DNA of 64,000 nt from Caulobacter soli (GCF_011045195.1 NZ_CP049199.1:1612001-1676000), one strand, 5' to 3'; positions 45,852 to 54,896 are shown, counted from the stretch's first letter. Numbers and translations: made by a program. Notes: a model not told the origin generated them from the letters alone.

Positions 45852-47199
45852 GCACGCTCGCCGCCGCCTGGGCCGCCTGGACGCGGATGTCGGGCACGGC
45901 GTTGATCTCCCACAGCGCGCCCCGGGTGATGGGGCCGACCGCGAACAGGGTTTCATGGGTTCGGCCGTCGGCGCGCAGGGCCCGATGGTCGGTATCGATG
46001 TCCAGTCCCAGCCGCAGGGGATCGGCGCGGATCAGGCCCGCGCCGACCAGGGCGGCGATCAACGGCTCGGTCGAGCGTTCGATGTCGGCCGACGGGCCCG
46101 TGCAATTGACCAGCATGTCGACCTCCAGGCGCCAGGTCGCGGTTTCGCCGCGCGGCCGCCAGATCACACCGATCCGCCCGCCCTCCAGGAGGTCGACACG
46201 GTCGAGTTTGCCGGCCAGCACCCGCAGGCCGCCGTCGGCCCGCATGCGCGCCAACCGCTCGGCGACCACGGGCGAGAGGCGGTGGCGATGGACGTCCCAG
46301 AAGGCGCGGGCGTGGCGCAGGAAAGCGGCGCGTCGCTTCAGGCTCCAGCCGCGCCACAAGTTTTGGGTCGCGGGCCGAACGGCGTCGATGGCGGTGCGCC
46401 AGCCGTGGTGTTCGGCGGTGGCGCGCAGCCAGGCCAGGGCGGCCAGTGGCGACAATGAGGACGGCGGCGCCGCCGGCGTTGGCGAGGGCGGTGCGCCCTG
46501 ATGTTCACGCGGGACCAGGCCTCGGCGCGACAGAGCGATCAGCGGCCGTCCGGGCGCGAGGCGATCCAGCGACAGCGCCGCATCGATCATCGTCAGGCCG
46601 CTGCCCAGCAGCAGGATCGGGCCTTCACCCTCCGGCGCGGTGTCCACGCTCCAGCGCCAGGGATCGGCTACATAGAGATTGGAAGCTTCCAGGTCGGGAC
46701 CGACCGCCTCAGGCGCGCGGGGCGGCGGATTGCCCAGGGCCAGCACGACGGCGTCGGCCGAGATCGTCCTTCCCATCGCGCAGGTCAGCGTCCAGCCGTC
46801 CCCGTCCGGTGCGATCGCGGTGATCTCGTCAGGCGTGATCATCAACCGGCCGGCGGCCTCGGGACTTCCGGCGAAGCTGGACAGCATGCCTTGCAGGTAG
46901 CGTCCGTAGTCGCCTCGCGTCGCGAAACCACCGGAGCCGATGTCCAGGTCCTGATCCTTCAGCCAGGCGACAAAGTCGTCGGGTTGGTCGGGCCAGGCGC
47001 TCATGTTGCCGGCTCGCACGTTCAGCCGGTGGGCCGGATCGTCGGTGGCGTAGGCGGCTCCGAGGCCAATGGGGCTGCGCCGCTCCACCAGCACTACCTT
47101 CACCGCCTCGGCATGGCGCAGCAGATGCAGGGCGGTCATCACGCCGCTGAAGCCAGCGCCGATCACGGCGACAACGGGCGGGATGTTGTGTTCGGTCAT
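45823..47199 (-). CDS. FAD/NAD(P)-binding protein (HpyO family)
   Basis: Flavoprotein of the FAD-NAD(P)-binding HpyO family, 458 residues. The N-terminal dinucleotide fold reads VVAVIGAGFSGVMTALHLLR; a second nucleotide motif is ILLLGSGLTMIDAALSLDR, and the FAD-binding end (HETLFAVGPITRGALWEINAVPDIRVQ) is typical. Homologues are N-hydroxylases, heteroatom or sulfur oxidoreductases, often linked to sulfur starvation in this context. ATG 47199 is used; the frame is open far upstream. It overlaps the convergent LysR stop by 29 bases. Confidence 0.87.
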   Translation of the reverse strand: MTEHNIPPVVAVIGAGFSGVMTALHLLRHAEAVKVVLVERRSPIGLGAAYATDDPAHRLNVRAGNMSAWPDQPDDFVAWLKDQDLDIGSGGFATRGDYGRYLQGMLSSFAGSPEAAGRLMITPDEITAIAPDGDGWTLTCAMGRTISADAVVLALGNPPPRAPEAVGPDLEASNLYVADPWRWSVDTAPEGEGPILLLGSGLTMIDAALSLDRLAPGRPLIALSRRGLVPREHQGAPPSPTPAAPPSSLSPLAALAWLRATAEHHGWRTAIDAVRPATQNLWRGWSLKRRAAFLRHARAFWDVHRHRLSPVVAERLARMRADGGLRVLAGKLDRVDLLEGGRIGVIWRPRGETATWRLEVDMLVNCTGPSADIERSTEPLIAALVGAGLIRADPLRLGLDIDTDHRALRADGRTHETLFAVGPITRGALWEINAVPDIRVQAAQAAASVLTALARRCG

Positions 47200-47926
47200 A
47201 GCCGACTTATTAGGTAGGGTTTCCTGCTTAATCCAGCCGGACGTTCGTGCTCGTGACAAGCAACGAGCGGGCGATCTTGATCGCCCTGTCGAACGACGAA
47301 TTCGACCGATGGCCCCATCAAGCGAGGCGATCCGCCGTTTCGAATAGTCCTGACTGTAAGCCGGTCTCCCATCCGAGGCGATCGCATGTCGACCTGCGGG
47401 TCCGCCGCCGTCCGGGAAGAGTTCTGCGTCCACCTGGCTTTCGGGCAACTTGCCTGTTCGTGCGCTGGCGGTTTCGCCAGGCTCGCGATCGCAAGGCGTG
47501 GGGTGTGCTGAGAGCGGCTCGATCTGGCTTCGGCGCTGAGGTGTCGATAAATTCAAAACACAACTAATACGTTTATTCTGGCCGTCAGCGGGTTAAGCAA
47601 AGTTTCGTGGTGAGCGGCGTGAATACGTCGTTGTGAAGTTAAATTGCAATATAATAATCTCCAATTCCCTTTCCATGGGTGTCGTTTCGGATGGATTATT
47701 AGTTGTCTATGGCAAAAAGTGCCAAGTAAATGGATCTAACTTTGCTGTATATGTCTATACAAAGATTGTGTACGTGAAAATTTATGTGAAATTCCACGTG
47801 ATAATTGCTTCTAGGTGTAATCCCTATGTTGGGATCTAGGTAAAATCCTAGCTTTTCATTTATGGGAATTCGGCCTTAAGTGCAGCGGGACGTCTTTGGG
47901 TTGTGCTTGGGTGGGCGGTCACGAAA
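47200..47926. other. Long gap ahead of the contractile-injection cluster, AT-rich at its right half
   Basis: No gene is supported. From about 47560 to 47880 the base composition changes to AT-rich, unlike the rest of the window, and includes the palindrome GTATATGTCTATAC, a triple 12-base repeat (listed separately), and CTAGGTAAAATCCTAG just before the first tail gene. This is probably a promoter with a silencer or curved-DNA region, as for genes kept off by nucleoid proteins. Confidence 0.5.
47772..47807 (+). repeat. Triple 12-base tandem repeat in AT-rich leader
   Basis: Three copies: ACGTGAAAATTT, ATGTGAAATTCC, ACGTGATAATTG, strictly 12 bases apart, in the promoter region of the injection cluster. 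Each shares the core ACGTGA/ATGTGA plus an A/T-rich end. Likely cis-regulatory; the step differs from the 10-base GGTNAA element. Confidence 0.5.
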
Positions 47927-48610
47927 ATGCCTGAGGGGCTGGAAGGAGCGGCGCGCGACTTGATCGACTGGACCCAGGAGGTCCTGCCCGACCGCGTCGT
48001 CGTCGCCCGGTCCCTGAGTGATCGCGACTGCGGGGAAGGGGTCGATCTGCGCCTGATCGGCCTGACCCCGCAGGCGACGCCGCGTACGATTTCGCCGCCG
48101 CTGACCCTGACCGCCGACTATCTGCTCACCGTCCGCGCCACCGATCCCATCGCGGAGCAGACGGGCGCCATGGCGCTGATGTTCGCGGCGATGGAGCACG
48201 AGGAGACCGAGGTGGTTGCGGGGCGCGACGCGTTGAAGCTCTGCGCGGACCTGGGCCTGCCCCCCGGACCCGGCTTTGTGTTGCGCGCCACGGTCACGAT
48301 CGCGCGGCGCCGTCCGGCCGATCGGGCGCCGCTGGTCCGCTTCCCGCTGACGATCGCCGCCGGTGAGCTCGGCGTCCTGCAGGGCTCGGTCCTGGGGCCG
48401 GGCGACACGCCGGTCGCCGGCGCCGTGGTGCGCGTCGAGGGCGTGGATCGCACCGCCCAGACCGACGCGTTCGGCCGCTTTCGCCTCCACGGTCCGGTCG
48501 GTGGCAAGAACAAACCCGTCCGTCTCAACGTCCGCGCTCGCGGGGTCGAGATCGACAGCGAGGTCGAGACCGACAGCCCCGTGATCCTTCGTCTACCGCT
48601 GGAGATTTGA
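47927..48610 (+). CDS. First gene of injection cluster: putative tail terminator with transthyretin-like C-terminal domain
   Basis: 227 residues, with no confident family for the N-terminal half (about 1-140): it contains YLLTVRATDPIAEQTGAMAL and FVLRATVTIARRR, beta/alpha mixed, of the size of small tail-terminator or cap proteins (Pvc16-like role). The C-terminal 80 residues resemble a carboxypeptidase-regulatory/transthyretin-like beta domain (LQGSVLGPGDTPVAGAVVRV, DAFGRFRLHGPVGG). It starts the co-directional contractile gene set and lies 1 base before the sheath start. GTG 47903 is an alternative start; ATG 47927 is used. Confidence 0.55.
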   Translation: MPEGLEGAARDLIDWTQEVLPDRVVVARSLSDRDCGEGVDLRLIGLTPQATPRTISPPLTLTADYLLTVRATDPIAEQTGAMALMFAAMEHEETEVVAGRDALKLCADLGLPPGPGFVLRATVTIARRRPADRAPLVRFPLTIAAGELGVLQGSVLGPGDTPVAGAVVRVEGVDRTAQTDAFGRFRLHGPVGGKNKPVRLNVRARGVEIDSEVETDSPVILRLPLEI

Positions 48611-48611
48611 C

Positions 48612-49838
48612 ATGCCGTCCTATTTGAGCCCCGGCGTCTACGTCGAGGAGATCGACTCTGGAACCCGTCCGATCGAGGCGGTGGGAACATCGACCGCCGG
48701 GTTCGTGGGAACCGCGCCCAATCCCGACGCCTTCGTCGACGAGGCCGTCGCGATCAACAACTGGAGCGAGTTCCGGCGACGCTACGTGCGCGACGGCGAC
48801 AAGGGCACCGACCTCGCCAACGCCGTCTACGGCTTCTTCCTGAATGGCGGTTCGCGCTGCTACGTGGTCAACACCAAGGCCGACGGGGCCATCGCGGGCA
48901 AGGGCAGGGGGCTGGACGCCCTGGCGGCCATCGACGAGATCGCCATCATCGCCGCCCCGGGGCGTACGGACCCGGCCTCGCACGGCGCCTTGCTGGACGC
49001 GGCGGAGTCGCTGAAGGACCGCGTGGCGATCCTGGACGCGCCGCCCCGCGTCGATGACGTCGAGGTCCTGACCCGCGCCGCCGACGGCAGCGCCGCGCCG
49101 CCCACGACCCCAGCCGCCGACGGTGACACGACCGCTTCGACACCGGCGCGCGGCAAAGGCCCCAAGCCGGGTCTTCGCCCCCGCGACTCCGACGGTGGCT
49201 ACGGCGCCTGCTACTTCCCCTGGCTGAAGGGCCGCGACGCGGTCGATCCCGACGCCCTCGCCCAAATCCCGCCCTCGGGCCACATGGCCGGTATCTACGC
49301 CCGCACCGACAGCGAGCGCGGTGTGCACAAGGCGCCCGCCAATGTCACGATCCGCGGCGCCGAAGGCCTGACCCAGATGCTGTCGCGGGCCGAGCAGGAC
49401 GTGCTCAATCCGGTCGGCGTCAATTGCATCCGGTTCTTCACCCGCGAGGGCGTGCGGGTCTGGGGCGCTCGGACCTTGGCGCCCAGCGCCAGCAACTGGC
49501 GCTACCTGAACGTCCGTCGGCTGTTCAACATGATCGAGGAGTCGATCGCCATCAGCACGCGCTGGGTGGTGTTCGAGCCCAACGCCGGCCCGCTGTGGAA
49601 GGATATCCAGCGCGACGTCGGGGCCTTCCTGACCCTGCTGTGGCGCCAAGGCGCTTTGGCTGGCGCGCGGCCCGAGGACGCCTTCTTCGTCAAGTGCGAC
49701 GCCGAAACCAACCCGCCCGAGGTGGTCGACGCCGGCCAGGTGGTGGTGGTCATCGGCATCGCGCCGGTGAAGCCCGCCGAATTCGTCATCTTCCGCATCG
49801 GCCAGACGGCGGTCGGATCCACCGTCGAAACCGCCTGA
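48612..49838 (+). CDS. Contractile tail sheath protein
   Basis: Sheath subunit, 408 residues. The N-terminus MPSYLSPGVYVEEIDSGTRP is the universal sheath opening (arm that links subunits), followed by GTSTAGFVGTAP; the C-terminal domain has NVRRLFNMIEESIAISTRWV, FEPNAGPLWKDIQRDVGAFL and VVVVIGIAPVKPAEFVIFRI, all standard for Pvc/Afp and phage sheaths. A low-complexity Ala/Thr/Pro insertion (about 156-192) probably faces outward. Only one sheath gene is present, unlike the several in Pvc/Afp systems. Confidence 0.95.
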   Translation: MPSYLSPGVYVEEIDSGTRPIEAVGTSTAGFVGTAPNPDAFVDEAVAINNWSEFRRRYVRDGDKGTDLANAVYGFFLNGGSRCYVVNTKADGAIAGKGRGLDALAAIDEIAIIAAPGRTDPASHGALLDAAESLKDRVAILDAPPRVDDVEVLTRAADGSAAPPTTPAADGDTTASTPARGKGPKPGLRPRDSDGGYGACYFPWLKGRDAVDPDALAQIPPSGHMAGIYARTDSERGVHKAPANVTIRGAEGLTQMLSRAEQDVLNPVGVNCIRFFTREGVRVWGARTLAPSASNWRYLNVRRLFNMIEESIAISTRWVVFEPNAGPLWKDIQRDVGAFLTLLWRQGALAGARPEDAFFVKCDAETNPPEVVDAGQVVVVIGIAPVKPAEFVIFRIGQTAVGSTVETA

Positions 49839-49863
49839 CCCCAAACCTTAGAGAGGATCCGTC

Positions 49864-50334
49864 ATGGCCACCAAGCCAGAAGAAGCAGCGGCGGCGCCCA
49901 AGGTTGGCGCTCTGCCCGACGTCTATCGCAACTACAACTTCATGCTTTCGTCCCGCGAGATGGGCGATGTGCGGTTCACCGAGTGCTTCGGCCTGGGCGT
50001 GCGGATCCATCCGATCCGTTATCGCGAGTCCGGCAGCGGCCAGATCGTGCGGACCCTGCCAGGCCCCGTCGAATACGCCGAGGTCACGCTGCGCTATGGC
50101 CTGACCAAGACCCCGGCGCTGTGGGATTGGCTCAAGGAAGTCCTGGCCGGCGGGACGCCGCGTCGCAACATCTCGATCGCGATGATGGATGTGAAGGGCA
50201 CGGCCGAGGTCCTGCGCTGGAACCTCGACAACGCCTGGCCCTGCGAATGGAGCGGCGTGTCGTTCGACGCCCTCGGCCGCGAAGTGGCGATCGAGGAACT
50301 CAAGCTGTCCTTCGACACCCTGACCCGAGCCTAG
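49864..50334 (+). CDS. Tail tube protein (gp19/Pvc1-like)
   Basis: Inner tube subunit, 156 residues. The family signature is visible: YRNYNFMLSSREMGDVRFTE, followed by GLTKTPALWDWLKEVLAG and ALGREVAIEELKLSFDTL, as in phage T4 gp19-type tubes of contractile injection systems. GAGAGGA precedes the ATG. One tube gene only; it directly follows the sheath. Confidence 0.93.
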   Translation: MATKPEEAAAAPKVGALPDVYRNYNFMLSSREMGDVRFTECFGLGVRIHPIRYRESGSGQIVRTLPGPVEYAEVTLRYGLTKTPALWDWLKEVLAGGTPRRNISIAMMDVKGTAEVLRWNLDNAWPCEWSGVSFDALGREVAIEELKLSFDTLTRA

Positions 50335-50337
50335 GCC

Positions 50338-51834
50338 ATGGCCCTTCGCCGCCTGCTGTCGGGTTGGCTGATCGCCATGGCCGCCCTGGCCCGCTCCGTG
50401 GCCCAGGCCCTGGAGCGCGCCTCGGAGGATCGGTCTCAGCTGGCGCCTGATCCCGTCATGGACGCCTTGGCCGAGCGCTATCCCGGCGCGCCGGCCCATT
50501 GGCTGGCGCACGTGGCCCAGCGGACGGTCGAACTGGCGAATGCGGGTGAGGCGCCGTTGTCGCTGAACAGCGATCCGACGGCCTGGCCCGTCAGGCCGGA
50601 CAGCTTGACGCCGCTCGCGACGCCGCCGCTGCCGGAGCGCCCGCCCGTCGTGCGTGAGCCGGCTCCGGCCCGGCGTGACGCCGTGGTCCCGACCCTGGCC
50701 GCGCTACGCGATCGATCCTCCGAAGTCTGGCGCAGGCCCGACGACGCGCCGAGACGGCGACCCCGGCCGGTGTTCGCCGCCTCGGAGCCCGCGCCCATGC
50801 GGCCCGCGCGGGCGGTGTCGACGTCCGGCGCAGCACGTCGACCGCGTGTGACATTGACCGTGGTCAGTGCGCCGTCTCAAGCGGCTCCGATTGCGTCGGA
50901 AGGCACGGCGCCGGCGCCCAGCGTCTCCTCGACCGAGAGGTCCCCGCTTGGAACGGCGTGGTCGCAAGCGCCGGCGCCGCCTTCGTCAAAGGCGCAACCC
51001 ACAGCTCCTGGACCGGCGGAAACGCCACCGGCGGGCCACGTCTTTTCGCCAGCGCCTGTGATCGATCCGGGAAAGGCGCGGTTGGAGACGAACCCAGAAC
51101 GAGTCGATCCGTCATCCGTCGCTCGTCGGCGAAAGCCATGGTTCTTCGCCAGGCCTCGACCTTCAACGGCTCCGAAGCGGCGTAGGGCAGGGGACGAAGC
51201 GGAAGCAGTCGAGGTCGATCCTGTATCGACGCCTCGCGCCGCCTTCACCGTCTCGACCTCGGACCCTCATGCCGTTTCGCCCGAACCGGCTCGGTCGAAC
51301 CGGACGCCGTCGACCGCGCGGCGCTCGATCTTCCGGTCTCTTGCCGGGTTAGGGGCCGGGCGACCGCGACGCGTCGAGCGCTTTCGGGTTTCGGGTCCAG
51401 TCGTCTCGAAGGCAGGGCCATCGATCGACGCGGCCTTGTCTGAGTTGGGCACGAACCGCCCCGCGTCCTCCTTCGCGCCGTCGCCACTAAGGTCGTCGCC
51501 CCGTGCCGCGGTCGGCTTTCCACGCTTCGGCTTGGCCGCGCCGGCGCGCGCGACCGAGGATCCGAAGTTCCAAACTCTTGTCGATCCATTGGCGCGCTGG
51601 CCTTCGAGCGCGTGGTCGCCTAATCGCGAACCAGACTCCGCCGACAAGCGACCGACCTACGCGACGTCGCGCCAGACGCCTTCGCGCCGCTCGCACTTCG
51701 CCGAGGTGTCGCCGGACGACCGCTGGCCGGCGCTGCCGCCATCCACATTTGCGCCGCCGCTCGCGGTGGAAGCCCCGACTCCGCGCTGGGATCAGTTGGC
51801 GCGTGAGCAGGAGGAGGGCCGATGGAGCGTGTAG
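50338..51834 (+). CDS. Large, mainly disordered cluster protein of unknown role
   Basis: 498 residues, starting 3 bases after the tube stop. Only the ends look ordered: an alpha-helical N-terminus (about 1-75: LSGWLIAMAALARSVAQALE, HWLAHVAQRTVELANAG) and a short Trp-rich C-terminal peptide (DDRWPALPPSTF; PRWDQLAREQEEGRWSV). The 380 residues between are Pro/Ala/Ser/Arg-rich, low complexity and presumably unstructured. I recognise no family. Its position (between tube and hub genes) is where contractile systems carry assembly or tape-measure-linked proteins; a flexible tether or length scaffold is possible. The following gene overlaps by 13 bases. Confidence 0.7.
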   Translation: MALRRLLSGWLIAMAALARSVAQALERASEDRSQLAPDPVMDALAERYPGAPAHWLAHVAQRTVELANAGEAPLSLNSDPTAWPVRPDSLTPLATPPLPERPPVVREPAPARRDAVVPTLAALRDRSSEVWRRPDDAPRRRPRPVFAASEPAPMRPARAVSTSGAARRPRVTLTVVSAPSQAAPIASEGTAPAPSVSSTERSPLGTAWSQAPAPPSSKAQPTAPGPAETPPAGHVFSPAPVIDPGKARLETNPERVDPSSVARRRKPWFFARPRPSTAPKRRRAGDEAEAVEVDPVSTPRAAFTVSTSDPHAVSPEPARSNRTPSTARRSIFRSLAGLGAGRPRRVERFRVSGPVVSKAGPSIDAALSELGTNRPASSFAPSPLRSSPRAAVGFPRFGLAAPARATEDPKFQTLVDPLARWPSSAWSPNREPDSADKRPTYATSRQTPSRRSHFAEVSPDDRWPALPPSTFAPPLAVEAPTPRWDQLAREQEEGRWSV

Positions 51835-52598
51835 CCTTCCTGCTGGAGCGGTCGGGCGAGCGGATCTCGTGCCTGCTCAATCCCGAGAACCTCGAAGCGC
51901 GGCGCACCGCCGGCGTGCGGACGCGGGCGGCCGGCGGCGGCTTCCTGACCGGGGTGGCGCGATCCGAGGACCCCCTGATCGCCACCGGCGGCGGGGTCAC
52001 CGAATACGACTTGAACCTGCTGTTCGACGTCGAGGTCGCCCGCGAAGGCCGCCCGTCGACCGCGCCGGAAGACGGCCAGGGCCCGGCCGAGGACGATGAC
52101 GTCCGAGCTTTGACCCGGCCACTTTGGGACCTCACCGAGAACGCCGTCGCGGCAGATGGTTTCGCCGCCCCGCCCACGGTGCGGTTCATCTGGGGCAAGT
52201 CCTGGAACATTCCCGGCGTGGTGCTGCACGTGTCCGAGCGCCTGGAGCGGTTCAACGCCGACGGTGCGCCTCGCCGTTCGTGGCTGAGCCTGCGCCTGCG
52301 ACGCGTCGAGGATTCCGAGCCGCGCCCGGCGCCCGCCCGCCCGGTCACCCCACAGTTCGAGGCGCCGTCCGATCTCGACGGTGGTTCGGTCGACCAATTT
52401 CCGGCCGTCGACATGCCGGTCGACAATGAAGGCCTGCCGCTGAAGCGCTTCGATCAAGTGGCCGACGACGGCTATGGCGATCCCGCCCTATGGCCCGACG
52501 TCGCCGCCTACAACGGTGTCGACGATCCCCTGAACATCCCGGAGGGCACGACCATCGTGCTGCCGTCCCTGACGACCCTGTTGGAGGCGCGGGCATGA
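51822..52598 (+). CDS. LysM-containing tube-initiator/hub protein (Pvc7/gp53-like)
   Basis: 258 residues resembling the contractile-system tube-initiator protein that joins tube to baseplate. The N-terminal part (MERVAFLLERSGERISCLLN, FDVEVAREGR, WNIPGVVLHVSERLERFNAD) has the CIS tube-initiator pattern, and the C-terminal 45 residues (PLKRFDQVADDGYGDPALWP, VDDPLNIPEGTTIVLP) form a LysM-like module typical of Pvc7/Afp7 and phage gp53. GGAGGAGGG lies just before the ATG. Confidence 0.85.
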   Translation: MERVAFLLERSGERISCLLNPENLEARRTAGVRTRAAGGGFLTGVARSEDPLIATGGGVTEYDLNLLFDVEVAREGRPSTAPEDGQGPAEDDDVRALTRPLWDLTENAVAADGFAAPPTVRFIWGKSWNIPGVVLHVSERLERFNADGAPRRSWLSLRLRRVEDSEPRPAPARPVTPQFEAPSDLDGGSVDQFPAVDMPVDNEGLPLKRFDQVADDGYGDPALWPDVAAYNGVDDPLNIPEGTTIVLPSLTTLLEARA

Positions 52599-54109
52599 CT
52601 TCGATCTTCGCCAATCGTCCGCTGCGGGCCCGCTTGGACGGCGCGCCACTGGACCCCGCCTTGGGGCGTTATGCGGTGTCGGCCTTCGTGCGCCAGGCCT
52701 TGAACGCCCCGGCCATGGCCGAACTGGTGTTCGCCGATCCGCCGGCCGATACGCTGACCAGCCTGCGCCTGGGCGCGGCGTTGGCCTTCGCGGTCGACGG
52801 CTCGGGCGATTTATTCGAGGGCGAGATCACCGCGGTGGAGTATCAGCACGACGCCGCTCAGGGGCGGGTCGTGCGGCTGCGCGCGCTCGACAAGCTGCAC
52901 AGGGCGCGTCTGCGCCAGCGGGCTCGGGCCGTGATCGACACGACGGTCGCGGATCTGGCGGGCCAGATGGCCAGCGACCTGGGTCTGGATTTCCACTGCG
53001 CCGAGCATCCGCCGACCCGCGCCCTGATCATCCAGCACGACCAGAACGACTTCGACCTGGTGGTCGACCTGGCGCGCGACGCCGGCCTCTATCTGGCGCT
53101 GGAGGGGGATGAGCTGCGGCTGATCAGTCTGGCCGGCGAGGGGGATCCGATCCCGCTGCGGATGCGGCGGGAGATCATCCAGGCCCGCGCCTCGGCGGGC
53201 GCGGATTCGCTCCGTCCCTGGACCGGCGCCCAGTCATGGGACCCCTCTCGCGCTGTCGCCGCCAACGCCCGGGCCGGACTGGCTCGCCAGGACGCCGAGG
53301 AACTGCGCGACGGCGGGCTGACGGCCTTTCCGGATCTGGGGGGGCGGACCTTGTTCAACCGCCTGGCCGCCGACGCCGCCGAGGCCGAGAGCCTGGCCCA
53401 GGCGGATCTCGACCGGGCCGTGGCTCGCGCCGTGCTGCTGGACGCGACGGTCGAGGGCGACACTCACCTGCGGCCCGGTCGGCCGGTGAACCTTGAGGGC
53501 GTCGGCGATCTGGTCGACGGCCGCTGCGTGGTGACCCGCGCCCTGCATCGGTTCGAGGAAGCGCGCGGCTATGTGGTCGAGATCTCGACCGAGCCGCCGA
53601 CACGTCCCGACCGTCCCCGCGCGCCGGCCTTTACCCTGGGTCGGGTGACCGACGCCGACGACCCGGCCGGTCTGGCGCGGGTGCGGGCTCGGCTGCCGGT
53701 GTTGGGCGATGTCGAGACCGGCTGGATGTCGGTGTTGCTGCTGGGCGCAGGCGCCGAGAAGGGCGTGGCGATCCTGCCGGAGCCGGACGACGACGTGCTG
53801 GTGGTGTTTCCGGACGGCGATCCGGCGCGCGGCGTGGTGCTGGGCGGTCTCTACGGCGAGCGTGTCGCGCCCGGCGTGCGCGGGGCCAGGGCGGCCGGCG
53901 CCCGAGCCTTCACCGTGCGGACGCCGGGCGGTCAGGTCTTGACCCTGGACAGTGTCGACGCCTTGGCCCGGCTGGAGACGCGCGCGGGCGGCTTGATCGA
54001 GTTCGGCCCCGGCGGCTCGCGCCTGCGGGCCAGTGGCGACCTGGTCATCGAGGCCCCGGGCCGCCGGCTGACCATCCGCGCCGCCGCCGTCGCGTTCGAG
54101 GAGGGCTGA
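52595..54109 (+). CDS. Spike protein (VgrG / gp27-gp5-like, Pvc8)
   Basis: Central spike, 504 residues: a gp27-type double beta-barrel (about 1-335: FEGEITAVEYQHDAAQGRVV, HDQNDFDLVVDLARDAGLYL) and a gp5 OB-fold (about 345-430: DPAGLARVRARLPVLGDVET, DDDVLVVFPDGDPARGVVLG), then a short beta-strand stem. There is no lysozyme domain. The ATG overlaps the previous stop by four bases. With the PAAR-like tip gene next, it forms the membrane-piercing needle. Confidence 0.93.
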   Translation: MTSIFANRPLRARLDGAPLDPALGRYAVSAFVRQALNAPAMAELVFADPPADTLTSLRLGAALAFAVDGSGDLFEGEITAVEYQHDAAQGRVVRLRALDKLHRARLRQRARAVIDTTVADLAGQMASDLGLDFHCAEHPPTRALIIQHDQNDFDLVVDLARDAGLYLALEGDELRLISLAGEGDPIPLRMRREIIQARASAGADSLRPWTGAQSWDPSRAVAANARAGLARQDAEELRDGGLTAFPDLGGRTLFNRLAADAAEAESLAQADLDRAVARAVLLDATVEGDTHLRPGRPVNLEGVGDLVDGRCVVTRALHRFEEARGYVVEISTEPPTRPDRPRAPAFTLGRVTDADDPAGLARVRARLPVLGDVETGWMSVLLLGAGAEKGVAILPEPDDDVLVVFPDGDPARGVVLGGLYGERVAPGVRGARAAGARAFTVRTPGGQVLTLDSVDALARLETRAGGLIEFGPGGSRLRASGDLVIEAPGRRLTIRAAAVAFEEG

Positions 54110-54111
54110 GC

Positions 54112-54456
54112 ATGCTGTGGTTGACCCAGGACGCGACGCTGGTCTGCGATCATGGCGGCCGGGTGGGCATCGCCCCGACTCAGACCCTGGTGCGGATCAA
54201 GGACCGGTTGGCGCTGGTGAACCCCAATCCGCAGTCGCGGCCGATCTCGGCCTGTCCGAACGCCAATCCGGTCATCGGCCTGCGACCCTGCCTGACGACC
54301 CTGGTCGTCAAGGAAGGCTATTCGCGCTTCGTCACCATCGGCGGTCGGGCGGTGTGCCTGGACTCGGTGACGGGACTTACCGACGGGTCGCCGCCGGGCA
54401 CGGTCAATTATCGCGTGGTCGACCCCGGCCAACGCCTCGTGGCGGCGGGAGGGTGA
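54112..54456 (+). CDS. PAAR-like spike-tip protein
   Basis: 114 residues, two bases after the spike gene. Beta-rich; it has several Cys/His that could bind a tip metal: TLVCDHGGRV near the start and ISACPNANPV, LRPCLTTLVV, GGRAVCLDSV later. Size and position match the PAAR-repeat cone that sharpens VgrG-type spikes. Family not matched directly, so called from context plus Cys/His pattern. Confidence 0.7.
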   Translation: MLWLTQDATLVCDHGGRVGIAPTQTLVRIKDRLALVNPNPQSRPISACPNANPVIGLRPCLTTLVVKEGYSRFVTIGGRAVCLDSVTGLTDGSPPGTVNYRVVDPGQRLVAAGG

Positions 54457-54458
54457 GC

Positions 54459-54896
54459 ATGAAGACCGTGCGGGGCATCCGGTTCGAGGGCGCGGAGCTG
54501 GGCGGGGCGACGTCCGAGCTGCGGCGGCCGGCGGGACTGATCCTGTCGCCGGCCGGGCGGCTGGCCGATGTCAGCGGTCACGACGCGGTGCGTCAGGCGA
54601 TCATCCTGCTGCTGACCACCATCCCCGGCGAGCGGGTCATGAGGCCCAGCTATGGCTGTCCGCTGCATCGGCTGATGTTCGCGCCCAACGACGCCACGAC
54701 GGCGGGGCTGGCCATCCACTATGTGCGCCAGTCGCTCAAGCGGTGGGAGCCGAGGATCGAGATCGTGCGGCTGGACGCCGGCGTCGATCCCGCCGCGCCC
54801 AGCCAGCTGGTGGTGTCGCTGGACTACCGGATGCGCAGCAGCAACCAGCCTGGCCAGCTGGAATTCGCCCTCGACCTGCGCGGGGAGGCCGCCTGA
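54459..54896 (+). CDS. Baseplate wedge protein gp25 (GPW/gp25 family)
   Basis: 145 residues, gp25-like: ILLLTTIPGERVMRPSYGCP carries the family LxT.xGER...YGC motif. Wedge component nucleating sheath attachment in contractile tails, conserved in T6SS (TssE), phages and eCIS. Overlaps the next gene start (TGATG). Confidence 0.94.
   Translation: MKTVRGIRFEGAELGGATSELRRPAGLILSPAGRLADVSGHDAVRQAIILLLTTIPGERVMRPSYGCPLHRLMFAPNDATTAGLAIHYVRQSLKRWEPRIEIVRLDAGVDPAAPSQLVVSLDYRMRSSNQPGQLEFALDLRGEAA

Noticed and set aside
47633..47839. A 68-codon frame in the AT-rich leader (Lys/Asn/Val/Tyr-rich)
   Set aside because: Its composition simply reflects AT-rich DNA, and it has no convincing ribosome binding site or family; the region is better explained as regulatory.
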